Shown: one piece after another, positions 22,024-33,705 of the stretch
How the letters are laid out: each line of letters begins with the position of its first letter
Position numbering within the stretch: the first letter of the stretch is position 1
Assembly (NCBI GenBank): GCA_017311315.1
Contig: CM029617.1
Location: 1,468,681-1,532,680, forward strand
Reading direction: 5' to 3'
Length of the DNA: 64,000 bases
Origin: Dendrocalamus latiflorus
Taxonomy: Eukaryota > Streptophyta > Magnoliopsida > Poales > Poaceae
The notes under the pieces: model-generated
Told to the model about the DNA's origin: nothing
The model's database searches: none
Seen by the model: the letters and a program-made list of their open reading frames with translations, nothing else
Made by a program: the position numbers and the translations under genes

Positions 22024-24710
22024 TTGCCAAAGTATCAGTACAGAATGTCAGTCAGTGAATTAAAAGAGCTCAAGAGACAGTTAGATGAACTGCAAGAGAA
22101 AGAGTTTATTCGACCAAGTGTTTCGCCTTGGTCAGCCTCAGCCTTGTTTGTGAAAAAGAAGAATGGTGAACTGAGAATGTGCGTGGATTACAGAGGTTGG
22201 AATGATGTCACCATCAAGAACAAGTATCCCCTCCCCAGAATTGATGACATGTTTGATCAGCTCAAGGGTGCCAAAGTGTTTTCCAAGATCGACTTGCGCT
22301 CGGGTTACCATCAGCTCAAGATCCGAGAGCAAGATCGAGAGAAAACAGCCTTCATCACCAGATATGGATTATTGGAGTTCACGGTCGTTTCACTTGGTTT
22401 AACCAATGCGCCAGCCTATTTCATGAACCTTATGAATCTGGTGCATATGGACCAACTGGACCGATCCGTGATAGTCTCCGTTGATGATATTTTGATATAC
22501 TCCAAAAGCGAAGAAGAGCACAAGGAACATTTGTACATGGCAATAACCAGATTAAGAGAACATCAGCTGTATGCCAAGCTCGACAACTGCAGTTTTTGGC
22601 TAAAGGAAGTTGCTTTCTTTGGTCATATCATATCAGCATATGGAGTCAAGGTTGATCCAGAAAAGATCGCCGCAGTCATGGAATGGAAACAACCCAAGAC
22701 AGTGACAGAAGTGAAGAGCTTTCTTGGATTGGCGGGTTATTATCGCCAATTCATAGAAGGATTCTCAAGAATATCTCGTCCACTCACTCAGTTATTGAAG
22801 AAAGACAAGCCATTCACGTGGACAGATGCTTGAAAAGAGAGTTTTCAGTTGTTAAAGACCAAGTTGACAACAACGCCAGTGTTGATTTTGCCCAACCCGG
22901 AGAAAGTTCCAAATCTACTGTGATGCTTCAAAGCAAGGTTTGGAATGTGTACTTATGCAAGACGGAAAAGTTGTTGCCTATGCCTCAAGATAGTTGAAGC
23001 CACATAAAGAGAACTACCCAACACAAGATTTGGAACTAGCAGCTGTGGTACATACACCCAAAGTTTGGCAACACTACCTGCTAGGAAATCGTTGTGAGAG
23101 ATTCTCAGATCACAAGAGTTTGAAGTACCTATTCACCCAGCCAGAATTGAACATGAGACAGCGCAGATGGCTAGAACTGATTAAAGATTATGATGTTGAT
23201 CTCCAGTATCACCCGGGCAAGGCGAATGTAGTTGCTGATACCTTTAGCCGCAAGACTCGTACAAGCAAAGGCAGTCAATCAGAGTACCCACCAGAGTTAC
23301 AGAGAGATATATTACAGCTGAACTTGGTGATCACAGAACAGGATGAAGAAACAACATTAGAAATTCAACCGTTATTAACAGGTCAGATTAAAGCAGCACA
23401 AGATGAAGATGGAGAGATTCAAAAACTGAAAAAGGATATTCAAGGAGAAGAGTCAGCAGAGTACGCAATAGATGAGCATGGAATCCTCACTTTCCGTGGT
23501 CGCTATTGTATACCAAGCAAGAAGGAGTTAAGAGAGTTGATTCTATCCGAAGTCCATTCATCTCAATTCTCAATCCACCCAGGAAGCACCAAGATGTACC
23601 AAGACTTGAAGAAGAAGTATTAGTGGAACAAGATGAAGGAAGAAGTAGCAGAGTATGTAGCTAAATGTGATGTTTGCCAACAGGTAAAGATAGATCACCA
23701 GAAGCCATCGGGATTGTTGCAACCTTTGCCAATACCCGAATGGAAATGGGATAGTATCGGCATGGACTTCATTACTGGACTTTTCAAGACTCGTGAGGGA
23801 TATGATGTTATCTGGGTCATTGTCGATAGATTGACCAAGGTGACTCATTTCCTCCCGATTAAGCAATCCTATGGGAAGGATAAACTTGCCGAACTGTATT
23901 TGACCAGAATAGTGACATTACATGGAGTTCCCAAGAAAATTGTGTCAGATAAAGGAGTACAATTTACCTCCAAGTTTTGGGGGAAATTGCGTGAAGCTAT
24001 GGGCACCGATTTGAACTTCAGCTCAGCATATCACCCATAGACAGATGGACAGACAGAGAGGACCAATCAGATTTTAGAAGACATGTTGAGAGCTTGTGCG
24101 ATAGTGTATGGAGCAACATGGAACGCCTGTCTACCATTTGCTCAGTTCTCATATAACAACAGCTATCAAGCCAGCATCCAAATGGCCCCATTTGAAGCAC
24201 TTTATGGCAGGAAATGCAGAACTCCACTGAATTGGTCGGAAATAGGTAAACAACAGCTTAATGGCCCTCAGATTGCTCAAGACGCAGAGAAACATGTTCA
24301 GATCACCAGAGAAAGACTCAAGATTGTCAAGAAGTTTCAAGTTAAGGGCAAATTAGCATCGAGATATGTGGGACCGTTCCAAGTTACCGGAAAAGTTGGA
24401 GAGGTAGCTTATCAAGTACAGCTACCGCCCAATCTGTCAAGAATACGCAATGTGTTCCATGTGTCTCAGCTTCGAAAGTGTCTACGACAGCCAACAGATG
24501 AAATGCTATTGTCAGATATTGAGTTACAGGATTATTGCACATATGCTGAAGAACCACTACAAATACTTGAAACATCAGAGAGGCAGATCAGAAGCAAGAA
24601 TGTCAGATTTTGCAGTGCGGTGGAAGAATCACACAGCGGATGAGTCCACCTGGGAAAGAGTGTCAGACTTGCAGCGTGATTTCCCCAACTTACTCCCTGG
24701 ACCAAGTTAA
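22024..24710 (+). pseudogene. pol: Gypsy Pol: RT, RNase H, integrase, chromodomain (broken)
   Basis: 22024-22833 is reverse transcriptase (SELKELKRQLDELQEKEFI, then LRMCVDYR, then SVDDILIYS where the family usually has a hydrophobic residue and Ile/Val before DD), ended by TGA. After a frameshift, 22994-23623 carries RNase H (SDHKSLKYLF) and the start of the integrase zinc domain (VHSSQFSIHPGS), ended by TAG. 23633-24040 is the integrase core (CDVCQQVK, GMDFITG, VSDKGVQFTS), ended by TAG just before TDGQTERTN at about 24041. From about 24083 the core's end and the C-terminal domain continue to about 24600. There a frameshift leads to a chromodomain-like end (VRWKNHTADESTWERVSDL, stop at 24710). 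About 99 bp (33 codons) present in the related copy at 58744-59691 are missing after the 'agactcaagattg' near 24325. With several stops this cannot make a working Pol. Confidence 0.9.
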
Positions 24711-24744
24711 TCTCGGGGTCGAGATTCTTTTAAGGGGGGTAGGT

Positions 24745-27700
24745 TGAAAAGTCCCCAAAATTCAAAACCAGAAAAATTTGTGATTTTTGCTGCATTTTTG
24801 AGTGAATTTTGAAAACTTTCCTTTTCGGGAAAGTTTTGCCGGAATCCGCTTTCCGTTTTCGGCCGGACGCCTTTTCCTTGGCTTGGCGCCCCGCCTCCCT
24901 TTCCGTTTTCCCCGCTGCCCGGCTTCCTTCTCCGCTGGCTCCTTCCCCTCTCCCGCAGCGCCTCCCCGCTCCCTCCTCCCGTTGGCGCCTCTGCCCCCTC
25001 CCTCTCTCTCGCTTGCGCTGGCGCCACCCCGACCCCGCCTTCTCCCTCGCCCAGCGCCTCCCTCCGCTCCCCCTTGCCCGCTGGCACCCCGGCTCTTGCC
25101 CGCTTTCTCTTCGCGCACGCGCGGAGCGCTGCGCCTGCGTCGCCCCGCACCGCCTCAACGCCGCCCTCGGATCCCTCTCGCGCCCCGCCGCCCCGGACCG
25201 AAACTGGCAGCATCTCCGCTCCACGTGTCGCCATTCTTCTGCCCCGACCCCACCTGCCAGCGGCCGTCTACTCCCTCTCCGCGCGCGGACGCACTCCTCC
25301 GCCCATGCCGCAGCTCCACCTACTCCCTCTCCCGTCCAGTCGCCATTACTCCCCTGGCAGCACCCCGTCACCTCCATCCCGCGGAGAAGACACCCCCACC
25401 AGCTCCTGTTGACCTCCGGCCGCGCCCGTTGCCTTCTCCCCGAAGCTTTCCTCCTCCCTCGCTCGGGTATAAAACCCCCTCCCCGCTGCTCTCCTACCCC
25501 CTTTGCTTCCCGAGCGGCTCCACTGCCCCCATTCTCCTCCCATCACTCCCGTGCAGCTCCCCGAGCTACCGATTGAACCCCCGTCGCTCCAGTCGCCGCC
25601 GCCATCGTCCCCTGCGCCGGCGACCCCGTAACTCGGATCTCCCTCCTCCTCCCTTCATTCCTCGATTGCATTCGGTTGAAGCTTCCTCCCCATCCCCTGA
25701 CCGCCGTGGTAACCCTTGCAGGCCCGGTGATCGCCCGAGCAGCTCTGCCGTCGAAGCCCCCTTTCGGCCGCCGCCCCTCTCCGTGGCCAGCCTTCTCTGA
25801 GACTTCGCAGCTCCCACCTCCGCCGCCAAGGTGAGCCTCCCCCTCCCCTGCCGGTGTAGCCGCCGCAGATTGGGCCCGTTTGGCGCCGGTAGCCCCCTCC
25901 ACCGCCGGGGACCCGAACCTCCCCTCTTTGCCTCCTGCCGTCCCCTCTGATCCCCTTGCCTCCCAGTCGCCCAAAACGGGTTTCCCTCGTCGAGAGCTAG
26001 CCGCCGGTACCTTCCCTTGCCGCCGGAGTCCATGGCTGTCGCCGGAGAGCGGAGGCGCTGCCCCTCTGCCTTTTTGCCATGCGCGCCCGGCGAGAGGTAG
26101 GAGACGAGGGACGTGGCCCCTCCTCCGCCGCTCGATCCTCCCCGTCGCCTTTTAACGTCGACCGCCCGATGGCATCAAGCCGCAGCCGTCCGATCCTCTT
26201 AAAACTCCCGCCCCACATCCGTTGGATCTCTCTCATACCGCTTCGCCCGCCCTCACCGTTCCCTGCCGTCCGATCTGCCCCGCAGCCCATCTCGTCCGTT
26301 CGCCCCGCGTCGCCCCGCTGCCGTCCGCCCCAAGCCACGCGTCGGCCATCCGAGCCGTGCGGGCGCAGCGCAGGCGGGCCGTCTCCCCTCGGCCCATCTC
26401 CCTCTCCCGCGCGCGCGTGCGCGAAATCCCGCGGGCCGCGCGTTCAAACCCCGGGCCAGGCCGCACTGTAGCCGAAGGCCGGCCCATCACTGTTCACAGC
26501 ATTTTCCAGAGTTTTATTCTTTTCTAAAATCCCAGGAAATCCAAATAAATCCTAGAAAATCACAGAAAATCCCAAAAATTCCCAAATTTCACCACTTTGC
26601 TCCAAATAATATTCCAGACCCATTGGTGACCTCCATTTCCACAAATTCCTCCCAGATAAATTCCTAAAATTCCCCATTTGGAGATTTATGCATTTTACTC
26701 CTTTTTAAATAGTTTATTTTCCCTCGCTTGATTAGTCTCAAGCCGGATTTATTTATTTTGTATGTTTACGCTAGTTTCGAAGACCCCGGAAGTTCAAGTG
26801 CAGTTTCAGGAGCCAGGAGGTTCTTCGTTCGAGCTAGCCGAGTTCGTCCCGGTTTACGGCAAGTCCCAAATCCTTTGATCATATTGTATCCCATAATGTT
26901 TAAATATGTTAATACATTATTTGCATTGAGCTAGTTCTGAAATGTTAGTTCAAAATAAAATAAAATGTTTAGAATGACATGTTATGTAGTTAATCCTACC
27001 ACCGTTAAATGCCCCGTTAAATTTGTTGCCATGCCTTTGTAACCCTAGAATTAATTATCTGTTATTCTAGATAAATTGTAAGTTATTATTATCATGCAAA
27101 GTCTTACACTGTTAAGGTTGTGGCTGCGGGCCAATAGAATTTGGAAAACCCGACTCTAGGGCAGGGTAGTATGGGATGCCGTGCCCTAGGGCGGAGTATG
27201 TCGACGTGTAAGATAGGGTAAGGGGGGCTGTGGTGCGCCGCGAGACGGTTTTCGCCCGCCTCTTACCCTGGGTTGCAGGTTGCGGACCTGGCCGGGGTTG
27301 CGGACTCCGGGGGAAAAATATAAGGACTAGACCCTTACGCTGAGCAATTGACATGGTGACCGCTCAACCACAGGAGTTGACTTATCAACACTGGTTTAGT
27401 AGCTGCTCAACTCGATTGAAACTCTACAGGTGTTGTGGAGAAGGTGTTTGGGTAACAAAGGTTAGGCAGACCGTGATTGGGTGCCTAACAACGGTAGAGT
27501 TCACTCGAAGCGGCACCGTTTTCTTTTCTTTGTGTGTGTGTGTGTGAGCGAGCCAGACCCGAGTGAATTCTACCGGGTAGAGCCTATATAAAGAGTTGAG
27601 CAGTGAAACGACCTGGCTTTCTTAACTCTTTAGCGGGAGTTAAGGGATCGTGTGGGTAAAGCTGAGCAAACTCTGCAGAGTCAAATAAATGGTATTCGAA

Positions 27701-28306
27701 TACGCCGTGCTCCCGGTTATTGGAGCTGTGTCACTTGGGTGATTCCAGCCGCGAAGCTTAAGTAGTTTTGTACATACTTTAACTTGATTAGTTGGTTAAT
27801 GAACTCTTCGTGAAAACCCCTGAGTTCTTGAGAAGTAGTTTTGGGTCCATTTTGAAAAATGATTGCAAAATAAAACTGCATCCACTCAAAATTAATAAAC
27901 CAAGTATACTCCCTTCCTTTGTTGATCCATGCAAGTAGTAAGTTAGGGTTTCCCTTGTGATTTGCTGAGTACGGGGTCGGAGTACTCAGGCTTGCTATGC
28001 CACAGATACCAGAAGGAAAAGAAGACAATTCAAGATTTCGTGTTGGAAAGGTCTCCCCGTCGAAGACCCGAGGCTTTAGGTCTTGGCCGCGCTCAAGCGG
28101 ATCTTGGAGTTTTTGTAATGTAAGTATACTTTGGGCTTGCACGCCCCGCTTTTGAAAATGGATGTTAATCCGTATGTAAAATATATGCTGGACTTTTGTT
28201 GTAAGCATGCAATGGTATACTCTTGCGCGACGTTCCATAACTGTTCATGCGTGAATAGTTGCGGAATGCCGTGTCCGTACGCGCCCCTGGAAACGGGGGC
28301 GTTACA
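24745..28306 (+). repeat. 3' LTR of the complete Gypsy element
   Basis: Same length and base order as 7889-11450 at offset 16856; the polypurine tract lies just upstream and the CCCCG target duplication follows at 28307-28311. Confidence 0.93.
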
Positions 28307-28311
28307 CCCCG

Positions 28312-28755
28312 CACGAATATGCAAGCAGGAAATTTGAGGAAGTCAGGACTCACATTCACGGCCCTCTATCGTGCGAATTGCCGACACATGCTTAACCGTT
28401 TTAGTGCACATATGATTACGTAGTTAGTAAAATAAAGCTCTAGGACTATTTTTCGTCGAGGTTGAATTTTGGCTAGACTACAGTGCAACTATATGAGTGC
28501 ATAATTTGTTTAAAAAAAAGGCCCTAGTAGTATTATGTTGAGCGTTGAATTTTGGCTAAGACTACAGTACAACTTGCATGTTAAAGTGCACAGTAGAGGA
28601 TTCAGATCCGATTTGTGTAGGTTCGGAGAATGAAAAAGCTTTCTGACCTCGTCTCTTTTTAAGGTGGAGCTTTCTGCTAGCTTCGTCTTGCCGCATTTGC
28701 TTTCTAGTGGATGGTGACCAGGTAAACCCATGTGCTGTTTTATATTTTATTATAA
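28312..28755. other. Intergenic DNA with a duplicated block
   Basis: No gene. A block containing 'gttgaattttggcta' occurs twice (about 28438-28505 and 28524-28590), a diverged direct repeat of about 85 bp. Confidence 0.5.
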
Positions 28756-29647
28756 GCGCTTGTTTGGAAACCCAAAACCTCATTGGGATCCTGGCCTGAT
28801 CAATGGGAAGAATATACCCATGCCAGTTTTTCCCGGCCAGACTTAGAGCTCCATTTGGATGACTCCTCTCACAGGGAAATTTTTAGCCCATCCCAGCTTA
28901 TTCCCAGGGAAAAAATCAACGCCTCATCAGGCGATTATTTTTCTCCCTGTCCTCAAGCGCTCAGTTCACACGACGTTTCGCAACAGCGTCGCCGTCCTCT
29001 GCCTTCCTCCCTCACAAGTGCCAAACCTTCACACATGGCATCTCTCCACCGTCACGCCCGCTGCTTGTCTCCACGGATCCACCGTGGCAACCACCGAGCG
29101 CCACCCACACCACCATATCACCGTCGTCTCTGAGAATAAAACATGCGTCACTCCGCTGCCTCCACCTCCATCGCCACCATCGAAGTCTAGATCTGTGGTG
29201 CCTCATCGTCGAGCGCCGCTGCCTTAGCCCCAATCAACCCCTCTGACTTCCAGATCAGTCGTGCCTCGTCGCCGGGCGCCATCGCCTCTACTCTACCACA
29301 ACGGGTCCCTCCAAAGTCTAGATTGGACACACCTCATCGTGGGGTGCCTCCTTCTTTGCCTCCATCGCCCTTCGATGTCCAGATCGATCATGCCTCATCA
29401 CTGTATTTCGCTCCCATGGCGTCCTTTTTTCCTTAATTTGTCAGACAATTTTAATTTTTCCTACATTTTTTAAATTTATGCTTGAATTACTTTTCAACAA
29501 CAGGATGTTTACACCCAACTTTCCCAAAGGATTGTAGGGATCATTCTCCCTAGAGATTGTTTTCCACGGGGATGCTATGTGGGCAGAAAAATCCTGCCCA
29601 AGATTTATCTTCCCAGGGAGATCTCCCTTTGCTACCCAAACGAGCCC
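28756..29647. mobile_element. PIF/Harbinger-type non-autonomous element with GC-rich interior
   Basis: Ends GCGCTTGTTTGG and, inverted, GGGCTCGTTTGG are flanked by TAA at 28753-28755 and 29648-29650. Subterminal parts on both sides share 'cccagg'-type words. The centre (about 28950-29420) is richer in GC than its flanks and has the look of captured host sequence, but I recognise no protein family in any frame. Confidence 0.7.
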
Positions 29648-29650
29648 TAA

Positions 29651-30730
29651 AGTGAAACCATTACGGTGTCTTATTGAGAGACCATATGAGTTATCCCTGG
29701 TCAATATGTAATAAACAATTAGCACATTTATTGAGTTATATTTTTGGTTGAGCAAACGAACCATAATTTTCAGTATTTCTAGCAGTGAGCGGTCTAACCT
29801 ATTTGCAGAGCCGGTCAGACCGATGTGCATGAGCGGTCTGACCGCCCTGTAGGGCTGGTCAGACCGGTTGAATACAACTTGTGCTGCAAATACATAGAGT
29901 GGTGTTGTGGTTACACCTTGTAACCATCCATAAGCATGTAAACATCATTATATACTGAGAATCAATCAAAGATTTGTCTTAATCATGTTTTTGCTTGGTT
30001 TTATTTGTTTTTAGCTTGATTCGTGATTTTGTAGTCGTGGTTGTTCTAACTCGGTTTCTTGCTTGATTTACCTTGCTAGGGTACGTGAGAATAGATACGG
30101 AAGTCCTCATGGCTTAGATTCTCATAAGAAAGAAGTAATTTTGGATTTATGATTTTTGGTGTTCTTGTAACCAGATTCGATTCTCCTCGATTCAGTGGAC
30201 TTGAGCCTAAGAATCTTGTGATTCTTGATTAGTTTATGTTCCTAATGGTTCGAATAAGGGTGGGTTCTTTTGGTTGTGGCTTATGATTTATGGCTATAGT
30301 TTTTGAATTCTGGTATGTTCGTGAGAGGTAGTACAAAGAGGGAAATAGTTGCATGCTATTTTGGCTGGTACAGTTTGTACTGTAATTTTTCTGTAGACCC
30401 CACCTTCAAAAAACACGTTGTTTAATGGTGAGTTACTGTAGAATTCTAAGCTTAAGCATAAGCTTAACCACATTCGAGCCTGCCCTAAGTCCCATGCAAA
30501 ACTTGAAAAATGTTTGGATGAGATTTGGGAAAGTTATTAAGATTTTAGTTTTTGTCCCAAAAGGATGTTAGACAGGGAATGGGCGATCGAGCAGGCCGGC
30601 CCTGATCTTGCGATCCGACCAGACCGGCAACACCTCGACAGTCAGACCAGTCCATCAACGACAATCTGGCTGCCCTTGGGCTGAATGATGTTGATTTTGT
30701 TGGCTCTTGTTTGTAGCCTTGTCTTGCTAA
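29651..30730. other. Retroelement-like remnant with repeated ggtc(a/t)gaccg words
   Basis: The word 'ggtctgacc/ggtcagacc' recurs between 29790 and 29870 and again near 30600-30650. This pattern is common in grass LTRs. No ORF with a known domain and no clear LTR ends were found. Confidence 0.35.
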
Positions 30731-31142
30731 GGCCCTGTTTGTTTCCACTTAAGATTATTATAATCTAGCTTATAATCATAAGTGGAAACAAACAGCCCAG
30801 ATTATAAGGTAACTTATTATAATCTAATAGCCCAGATTATTATAATCTAATAAGCTCAAAAAAGGAGCTTATTTCAGCTTATAGATCCACCTTTTATCTT
30901 AATGACCATAAAACTTTAGGAATATTACCCACCTTTGCCATTCATCCATCCCCCAACTCCCGTGCCTCTCTCTCAAGGGCATTGTAGTCTTTAAACATTC
31001 GAATACAACAATCCATAACTCTGATAATCCAGGCTGCCAAACACCTGACAACTTATTTCTCACCAGCTTATTATAATCTAGCTTATATAATCTCCACCTA
31101 TAAGCTAGATTATAATAATCTTAAGTGGAAACAAACAGGGCC
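30731..31142. mobile_element. Long-TIR MITE, TAA target duplication
   Basis: The ends GGCCCTGTTTGTTTCCACTT and their near-perfect inverse extend over about 45 bp and are flanked by TAA at 30728-30730 and 31143-31145. An internal partial copy of the end ('agtggaaacaaacag', about 30780) suggests an internal rearrangement. 31146-31592 holds nothing recognisable. Confidence 0.88.
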
Positions 31143-31600
31143 TAAGTTCAAGTGGTGTAATTTGAACTTGATGACTACCATAGTCACTTGAGTAAACATT
31201 TAATATCTAAGTGGAAAAATATGTTAGGGATTATTTACCCCTGTGATTGTTGTCATCAGTCCTACCCTTATCCTTCACTATGACACAATATTTAGCTTAC
31301 AATTTTGAGCCTATGAGTTGCCACCACATGTACTGCTAAAGCCTGATTGACAAATGAGCCTTAACATATTATGCTATGGATCTGGAACTGTTCGTATAAA
31401 TAGGACTGTAGCCATAGTTTTTTTTTTCAAAATTGTCTTCCGAACAATCATTTTTATAAATCGAGTCTAACAAGTATCTACTAAGCTAGGAAAACTCGAA
31501 AAATCGCCTACCGAGCCTCCTATGTGTGGCAGGTCACTGGCTAGCGCTAATCATTACTTAATTTTTGCTAATCACCTTACTGTGCATGGCTCATTCTTGT

Positions 31601-32169
31601 TAGGCCTGGGCGTTCGGGTTTCCCGATTTTTTCGGGTCGGGTAGTTCGGGTAATTCGAAATTCGGGTAATGAAAACTGCTACCCGATATTAGCCCAAAAA
31701 AAAACACTACCCGCAATTTCGGGTACCCGATAATTCGGGTTCGAGTTCGGGTATGCTCGATATACCCGAATTCACAGAAAACCAGCAAACTGCACAGAAT
31801 TTGCACATAATCTCAGCAGCAATTTGCATAGAATTTCAGCAGCAATTTGCATAGAATAATATATCACAGGCAGTTGTTCAAACAGAGAGAATCATATACT
31901 AAAAAATCATGGTTCAAGTCTTCAGTGCACTGCAGATTTCAAAAGAATACTCAATACTACATTCATATTTGACATACCTTTAAGTTTTGGAGGGACAGTT
32001 CGGGTAGTTCGGGTACCGGAGGATATTACCCGAACTACCCAAACTAATTTCGGGTAATCAGAATCGCTATCCGAATTTGGGATCGGGTACCTCAGGTTCA
32101 GTTATTTCAGGTTCGGGTTCAGGTAATTCGGGTATGAGTAACGGGTAGCGGGTATTTTGCCCGGTCCTA
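31601..32169. mobile_element. hAT-type non-autonomous element rich in 'ttcgggta' words
   Basis: Flanked by the 8-bp direct repeat ATTCTTGT (31593-31600 and 32170-32177), the hAT target length. Ends TAGGCCTGGGC and, inverted, TAGGACCGGGC. Both subterminal thirds are dense in 'cgggta/tacccg', typical of transposase-binding arrays. No transposase is present. Confidence 0.87.
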
Positions 32170-32423
32170 ATTCTTGTTGCCGCAGACGAAAGGTTGGCAG
32201 GTGACCTATTATAGATCGACAAGTACTTGTTGAGCTTGGTAAAGAGCTAGATTTAAAAAAAACAAACTTTCAAAAAAAAATTATCTACAGTGCCAATGTA
32301 AATAAAAAATAGTTTCTTAGCACAAGTTTGCATGGCCATCATATCCCTCACCACCTCTCCATAGGTTGCTCCCCTGCACCTTTCCAGATTAATTGTACCA
32401 CATCGCCCGTCGCATGCATCCAC

Positions 32424-32440
32424 GCGATATAATATAGTAC
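32424..32440 (+). promoter_or_regulatory. Candidate core promoter of the F-box/kelch gene
   Basis: A TATA-like 'gatataatatag' lies about 85 bp before the ATG, and an RY-type 'gcatgcatc' lies near 32411. Confidence 0.4.
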
Positions 32441-32511
32441 GGTCGTCGTGTTAGCCGAAGCAAGGCACCCTTCTTGCCTCTACTACTAGTACACCGCTCT
32501 CCTCCGCGTCC

Positions 32512-33705
32512 ATGGCTGCACCCGCCGCGGCCAAGCGCCCCTGCTGCTGCAGGCCTACCTCCTCTGCGCAGCCACCCCACAAGCGGCACCGCGCGGAGCC
32601 GGCACCCATGGACGACGCTGCCGCCGCGGCGCAGTCGCAGCCGCTGCTCCCCGGGCTGCCGGACCACCTGGCGCAGCTCTGCCTCTCGCTGCTCCCGCCG
32701 CGCCTCCTGCACGCCGTCTGCCGCCCGTGGCGCCGGCTCCTGTACTCGCCGTCCTTCCCGCCTTTCCTGTCCCTCTACGCGCTTCTCGACAACGTCGACG
32801 GCGGCGTCTCCTTCGCGGCCTACGACCCAATGCACGGACGGTGGGACGCCCTGCCCAAGCCGCCGATGCCGTCGCCGCCTCCCATGCTCTGGCACCCGTC
32901 GTTCCTCTCCTGCCGGCTGCCGCTCCAGTCCGTGGCCGCGGCGGGGCGCCTCGTCCTCGTCGCGGGTTCCACGCAGTCGCTCCACCCGGCGCTGTCCCGC
33001 CCGCTGGTGTTCGACCCGGCCGTGCCCACGCCGCGCTGGCTGCTCGGCCCGCGGATCCCGCTCGCCCCGCGCAGGTGGTGCGCGGCCGGTGCGGCGGGCG
33101 GGCGCGTGTTCATCGCGGGGGGCGTGGGCACTTGCTATGACCCGGCCGTCGCTCGATCCGGGGCTGTGTGGGATCCCACGACGCCGTCCGCGCCGTGGGA
33201 GCCGCTCCCGCCGCTGCGCGACGGGCGGTTTAGCCGGGATGCCGCGGAGGCCATCTGCTCGGGCGGGAAGGTCTGCATGGTCAACCTCCGCAGCCGCGGC
33301 GCCAAGGAGGGCGCCATGTTCGACCTGCGCGCCGGCCGGTGGGAGGACATGCCGCTCGGCATGCTCGCCGGGTGGAAGGGCCCCGCGGCGGCGTCCCCCG
33401 ACAGCAGCGAGACGATCTTCGTTGTGGACGAGGAGGGCGGGGCGCTGAACGCGTACGACTGGGGGACCGACCGGTGGAGGACGGTGGCGGAGGCGGGGCG
33501 GCTCAAGGGCGCAGCGGAGATTGCGGTGGGCGGCGGCAGGGTTTGCGTGGTGGTCAACGGCGGCGCGAAGGTGGTTGTGGTGGACGTGACGCGCACGGCA
33601 AGGAGGGATTCGACGGCTCCGCCGCCCATGTGGGAGGTGGCGGCGCCGGCCGGGAAGCGGGTGGTGGCCCTGCACGTGCTGCCCAGGATGACCCGCCCCG
33701 AGTAG
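32512..33705 (+). CDS. F-box/kelch-repeat protein, SKIP25/KUF1-like
   Basis: A single-exon gene of 397 aa. After a basic, low-complexity N-terminus, residues about 45-85 form an F-box (LLPGLPDHLAQLCLSLLPPR, then CRPWRRLLYSPSF), the part that binds SKP1 in SCF ubiquitin ligases. Residues about 100-385 carry kelch-like repeats (GRLVLVAGS, GGRVFIAGGVG, GGKVCMVN, IFVVDEEGGALNAYDW), the substrate-binding propeller. The PGLPDHLAQLCL and PFLSLYALL blocks point to the SKIP25 / KARRIKIN UP-REGULATED F-BOX 1 group. The first ATG (ccATGGct) has a good plant context. Codon third positions are strongly GC, as in many grass genes. Strong minus-strand frames here are mirror artefacts. Substrate unknown. Confidence 0.93.
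   Translation: MAAPAAAKRPCCCRPTSSAQPPHKRHRAEPAPMDDAAAAAQSQPLLPGLPDHLAQLCLSLLPPRLLHAVCRPWRRLLYSPSFPPFLSLYALLDNVDGGVSFAAYDPMHGRWDALPKPPMPSPPPMLWHPSFLSCRLPLQSVAAAGRLVLVAGSTQSLHPALSRPLVFDPAVPTPRWLLGPRIPLAPRRWCAAGAAGGRVFIAGGVGTCYDPAVARSGAVWDPTTPSAPWEPLPPLRDGRFSRDAAEAICSGGKVCMVNLRSRGAKEGAMFDLRAGRWEDMPLGMLAGWKGPAAASPDSSETIFVVDEEGGALNAYDWGTDRWRTVAEAGRLKGAAEIAVGGGRVCVVVNGGAKVVVVDVTRTARRDSTAPPPMWEVAAPAGKRVVALHVLPRMTRPE

Larger units (their letters stand above)
7889..28306 (+). mobile_element. Complete chromovirus-like Gypsy LTR retrotransposon, pol-defective, with a nested Copia
   Basis: Two 3562-bp LTRs (7889-11450 and 24745-28306) bound the element. It is flanked by the 5-bp target duplication CCCCG (7884-7888 and 28307-28311). 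LTRs start TGAAAAG and end CGTTACA. A primer-binding site for initiator Met-tRNA (TGGTATCAGAGC, 11456-11467) follows the 5' LTR, and a polypurine tract (AAGGGGGG) lies just before 24745. Internal order is gag, a remnant of the protease region, RT, RNase H, integrase and a chromodomain-like tail, which is Gypsy order. The chromodomain-like C-terminus and long LTRs suggest the Tekay/Del group. The LTRs sit at a constant offset of 16856 with no indel and no difference in the stretches I compared, so the insertion is very recent. Net length without the nested Copia and one copy of its duplication is about 12.1 kb. Confidence 0.93.

Noticed and set aside
32389..33675. A 428-codon minus-strand frame over the F-box gene
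   Set aside because: Mirror frame caused by GC-rich third positions of the plus-strand gene; Arg/Pro-rich with no domain.
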